Virus record (IMG/VR): IMGVR_UViG_3300017987_000015 | Coordinates: 1 to 64,000 of that record | Reading direction: 5' to 3' (one strand) | Source: a virus | Length of the DNA stretch: 64,000 bases | Shown: one piece after another, positions 61,659 through 64,000 of the stretch | Position numbering within the stretch: the stretch's first letter is position 1 | How the letters are laid out: the number at the start of each line of letters is the position of its first letter | Position numbers and translations under genes: made by a program | The notes under the pieces: generated by a model | Databases searched by the model: none | What the model saw: only the letters and a program-made list of their open reading frames with translations | Told to the model about the DNA's origin: nothing

Positions 61659-64000
61659 TGGCGCGGGCTCTCACAGCAGGGGAGTTGGCCAGTCTGCGAT
61701 CGGACGGGCAGCACTCTCGGCTATATCTAGCAGTCCCGGACTTCGAGACTGTGCTTGAAAGAAGGCTGAACGGCACTCCCTCGTCTGATGATAAGGCTGT
61801 GCAAATTACCTATGACGACCCAGACGGGGGGACTGGGGCATACGGCGATGTTGAGGCCGGCATGACACTCCTAGTAAGTGCTGAGGGCTACGGGGAATGG
61901 GAGAAGGGGATCTGTCGGATCCGAAAATCCCCAACTTCGGATACGATCTATATTGGGGAGATCTCGGACGTAGACTGGGCAGATAACGACTACCTGACTG
62001 TTCTTAGAGAGTTTGGGCTGTGGCCGCGTCACAACTACATCGACTCTGGCGGCACCAACTATATGGATTATGATGTGGCCTTTGATGATCCCTCAGAGAA
62101 CCCGCATGAGTATCCAGAACCGGTGCCCATCCTCGGCCCTGATGCTGTGGGTTGGTTGGAATCGGGAACCGTTGATATCCGCCTGGATGCCACAGACAGC
62201 TATTCGGTTGGTGGAGGCTCCATCAGCAGCTACTCTTGGTCGATAGAGCCATCTGCCAATACCTCTTTCGACAACTCCTCCTCTGGAACTCCAGTGCTGA
62301 CGATCACTGCAGCCGGCACGTACATCGTAAAATGCACTGTCACCTGGGACTACGGTGGGGGGCATACCGTATCGAAATCTGGATACCGGACGGCGTTCAT
62401 AGATGACCCTCTATCTATACAATCAACCACTTATTTCAATCTGAGCAACTGTTCAGGCGATTACAGCGCCGGGGGTTGGAGCTTTAGTGTAACCCTGTAC
62501 GATGAGGCCCTGACATCTGAGATCAGAGACCGGGGGCGCATCATTCTCTTCGCCAGAGACTGGTACGGCGATACAGAAGAGAGCATCGGCCCCATTAAGC
62601 CGGGCAGCTACACCCTGAGGGAAAACGTAATAGCGATGGGCTGGGTAGCCGGAGAATCGATTGAATGGAACCCGGAACAGGGCAGTGTCAGCTTCGATGT
62701 TCAGGGCCCCCATTATTGGTTGGGAAAGATGGAAGGATTTCCCGGAGGAATAGAGGATGCTGCCTCTACCCCCGCTGCCTGGACAGAGATGTCGGATCTG
62801 ACTGTACAGAAAGGGGCGTGGCATTTCCTAAACTGGCGCACTACCCTGTTGGCAGTCACCGATGCCTTTATCTTCCCTGACGCTCAGCTAGATGGGTCGG
62901 CTTTTTCTACAGAAGAGCGCCAAATAGCAGTCTATGATTCATCTCCAGGGACCCTGTGGAGCAAACTAAACACAGAGCCGTGGAATGCGGTCAGAGCTAA
63001 GCCCTGCTTCGATCGATACGGCCGTCTATTCCTTCAGAGGGATGCCAATGAATTGCCCTCAGCAGACAGGTCATCGATCCCAACGGTACAAACATTGAGC
63101 ACTCAAGATTGGAGGGGTAAAGTAGACATAGAGCGGGTGACTATACCTCCGGTCGGCCTGCTGGACTTGTCTGGGGTGGGATACAAAGACGCCTCGGGGA
63201 GTGCACTGTTTAGCCTATCCCCAGGCCATGTGTTCAAACGATACGGGCGCACAGAGACTATAGACAGATTGGCCCTATGGCCGGGGGCGTCCGCCCAGAC
63301 TCTAGCCAATGCTCTTTGTGGCGTGATATTGGGAAAGATGAACAATGAGTATCCCAGGCTGACCTTCCCATTGGCTAGCAATCACAGGTGCTTCGATATA
63401 TGCCCTTGGCAGTACGCCTCTGTTACTCTGTCTGCCAATGACACGCCGCGGGGAGTTTCTTGGTCTGCTGAACTGATCCCCCGACGAGTAACCTTCCAGT
63501 ACGATGCCGGTACGGGCATGCTACTAACAGATGTAGACTTCGAGGCAAGTACAGAAGTAGCGAGTGGAATAGACGGAGACCCTCCGCCTGATCCGCCTGA
63601 TCCGCCTGATCCGCCTGATCCGCCTGATCCGCCTGATATTCCTACTCCACCCGATGCCACACACGCAGTTCTGGCATATGTTCACGACATGCTTGGGCTA
63701 AGTACAGATTTCTTCGACGAAACAGACCCATCCTGGACGGACGTGTCATCTGGGATCACCGGTGACGTCAAAAAAGTAGTAGTAGGATCAGAAGGCCAGG
63801 CCTACGCAACCAGCTCCGATGGGGTATGGTACTGTTCTGATATTCTAGGAGTTAGCCCATCCTGGTCCCAGATCAAATCGCGAGCGTCGATGAGAAGCGA
63901 GACAGGGGATGCTGCTGGCGATTGTCTGTCTCTGGAGTTGAGCTCTTCTGGAACGATATACCTGGCATGGCATATTGGTTCGTATGCCCTAGGCGGCTAT
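61658..64000 (+). CDS. Large tail protein, 3' end outside window
   Basis: Open from ATG 61658, with GGAGGTGTCCTG before it, through the right edge: 781 codons and no stop. Residues 1-150 are a beta domain like those at the start of tail-tip proteins. Residues about 165-245 look PKD-like (VDIRLDATDSYSVGGGSISS, TITAAGTYIVKCTVTWDYG). Residues about 250-640 form a large mixed domain. Then come six PPD repeats (63584-63637) and the start of a beta-propeller-like part (AYATSSDGVWYC). Probably the tail-tip or receptor-binding protein. Confidence 0.75.
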   Translation, partial: MARALTAGELASLRSDGQHSRLYLAVPDFETVLERRLNGTPSSDDKAVQITYDDPDGGTGAYGDVEAGMTLLVSAEGYGEWEKGICRIRKSPTSDTIYIGEISDVDWADNDYLTVLREFGLWPRHNYIDSGGTNYMDYDVAFDDPSENPHEYPEPVPILGPDAVGWLESGTVDIRLDATDSYSVGGGSISSYSWSIEPSANTSFDNSSSGTPVLTITAAGTYIVKCTVTWDYGGGHTVSKSGYRTAFIDDPLSIQSTTYFNLSNCSGDYSAGGWSFSVTLYDEALTSEIRDRGRIILFARDWYGDTEESIGPIKPGSYTLRENVIAMGWVAGESIEWNPEQGSVSFDVQGPHYWLGKMEGFPGGIEDAASTPAAWTEMSDLTVQKGAWHFLNWRTTLLAVTDAFIFPDAQLDGSAFSTEERQIAVYDSSPGTLWSKLNTEPWNAVRAKPCFDRYGRLFLQRDANELPSADRSSIPTVQTLSTQDWRGKVDIERVTIPPVGLLDLSGVGYKDASGSALFSLSPGHVFKRYGRTETIDRLALWPGASAQTLANALCGVILGKMNNEYPRLTFPLASNHRCFDICPWQYASVTLSANDTPRGVSWSAELIPRRVTFQYDAGTGMLLTDVDFEASTEVASGIDGDPPPDPPDPPDPPDPPDPPDIPTPPDATHAVLAYVHDMLGLSTDFFDETDPSWTDVSSGITGDVKKVVVGSEGQAYATSSDGVWYCSDILGVSPSWSQIKSRASMRSETGDAAGDCLSLELSSSGTIYLAWHIGSYALGGY
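63584..63637 (+). repeat. Six tandem 9-bp repeats coding PPD
   Basis: CCGCCTGAT is repeated six times in frame and gives a Pro-Pro-Asp linker between two tail protein domains. All copies are identical at the nucleotide level, so the array is young or prone to length change. Confidence 0.9.

Noticed and set aside
1-64000. Temperate lifestyle (integrase, attachment site, CI-type repressor)
   Set aside because: No tyrosine or serine recombinase, excisionase or classical repressor-Cro pair was seen. The divergent promoter pair resembles a lysogeny switch, but the adjacent winged-helix gene alone is not enough. Genes beyond the window could change this.

Overview
The window looks like most of the genome of a tailed double-stranded DNA phage with a siphovirus-type plan, from an uncertain bacterial host. 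The evidence is a terminase pair, an HK97-type portal, protease and capsid, a long tape measure protein, a programmed frameshift in the tail chaperone, lysis genes, and no ribosomal, tRNA, integrase or housekeeping genes. Genes are packed with ATGA/GTGA overlaps, start sites carry strong GGAGG-type ribosome sites, and the promoters look like sigma70 type. The host therefore probably has an ordinary bacterial transcription and translation apparatus. The GC-rich sequence, three lipoprotein genes and an N-acetylmuramidase-like TIM-barrel enzyme do not fix the host phylum.

Left arm (1 to about 27.9 kb, all on the minus strand): early and replication genes. Recognisable ones are a DnaB-type helicase, a winged-helix replication protein, a family A DNA polymerase with proofreading, two amino-DNA methyltransferases, a deoxyribosyltransferase/dUTPase fusion, a PurA/PurZ-family enzyme, a DUF1599-type protein and a Topo VI-A/Spo11-like TOPRIM protein. 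Between them lie about forty small unknown genes, many with CxxC zinc-binding motifs, two small lipoproteins and several tiny membrane peptides.

Control: four leftward copies of one promoter module (about 4.1, 10.5, 20.2 and 28.0 kb) share an upstream operator, a 17-nt-spaced promoter with the box TGTGGTTTAAT and a hairpin or conserved leader. A divergent rightward copy sits at 28.09 kb, next to a winged-helix regulator and a MazG-like gene. Farther right is a pair of tandem palindromes, then a perfect TTGACA-N17-TATAAT promoter at 29.53 kb with a structured leader before the terminase.

Right arm (28.1 to 64 kb, all on the plus strand): terminase small and large subunits; five small helical proteins with shared N-terminal tags ending in KAGGD; holin, spanin-like, glycosidase-like and C39-like lysis genes; a large lipoprotein; a portal-MuF fusion; a single frame joining prohead protease, scaffold and major capsid with two internal ribosome sites; decoration and head-tail connector genes; a sulfotransferase-glycosyltransferase fusion; tail tube; frameshifted tail chaperones; tape measure; distal tail; and a large tail protein cut off by the right edge.

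Most functional calls are from motif reading only; the many small genes are reported as unknown. The most unusual points are the repeated promoter/leader modules, the KAGGD tag family, the nested protease-scaffold-capsid frame, the Topo VI-A-like protein, and the possible 2-aminoadenine (Z) nucleotide pathway.
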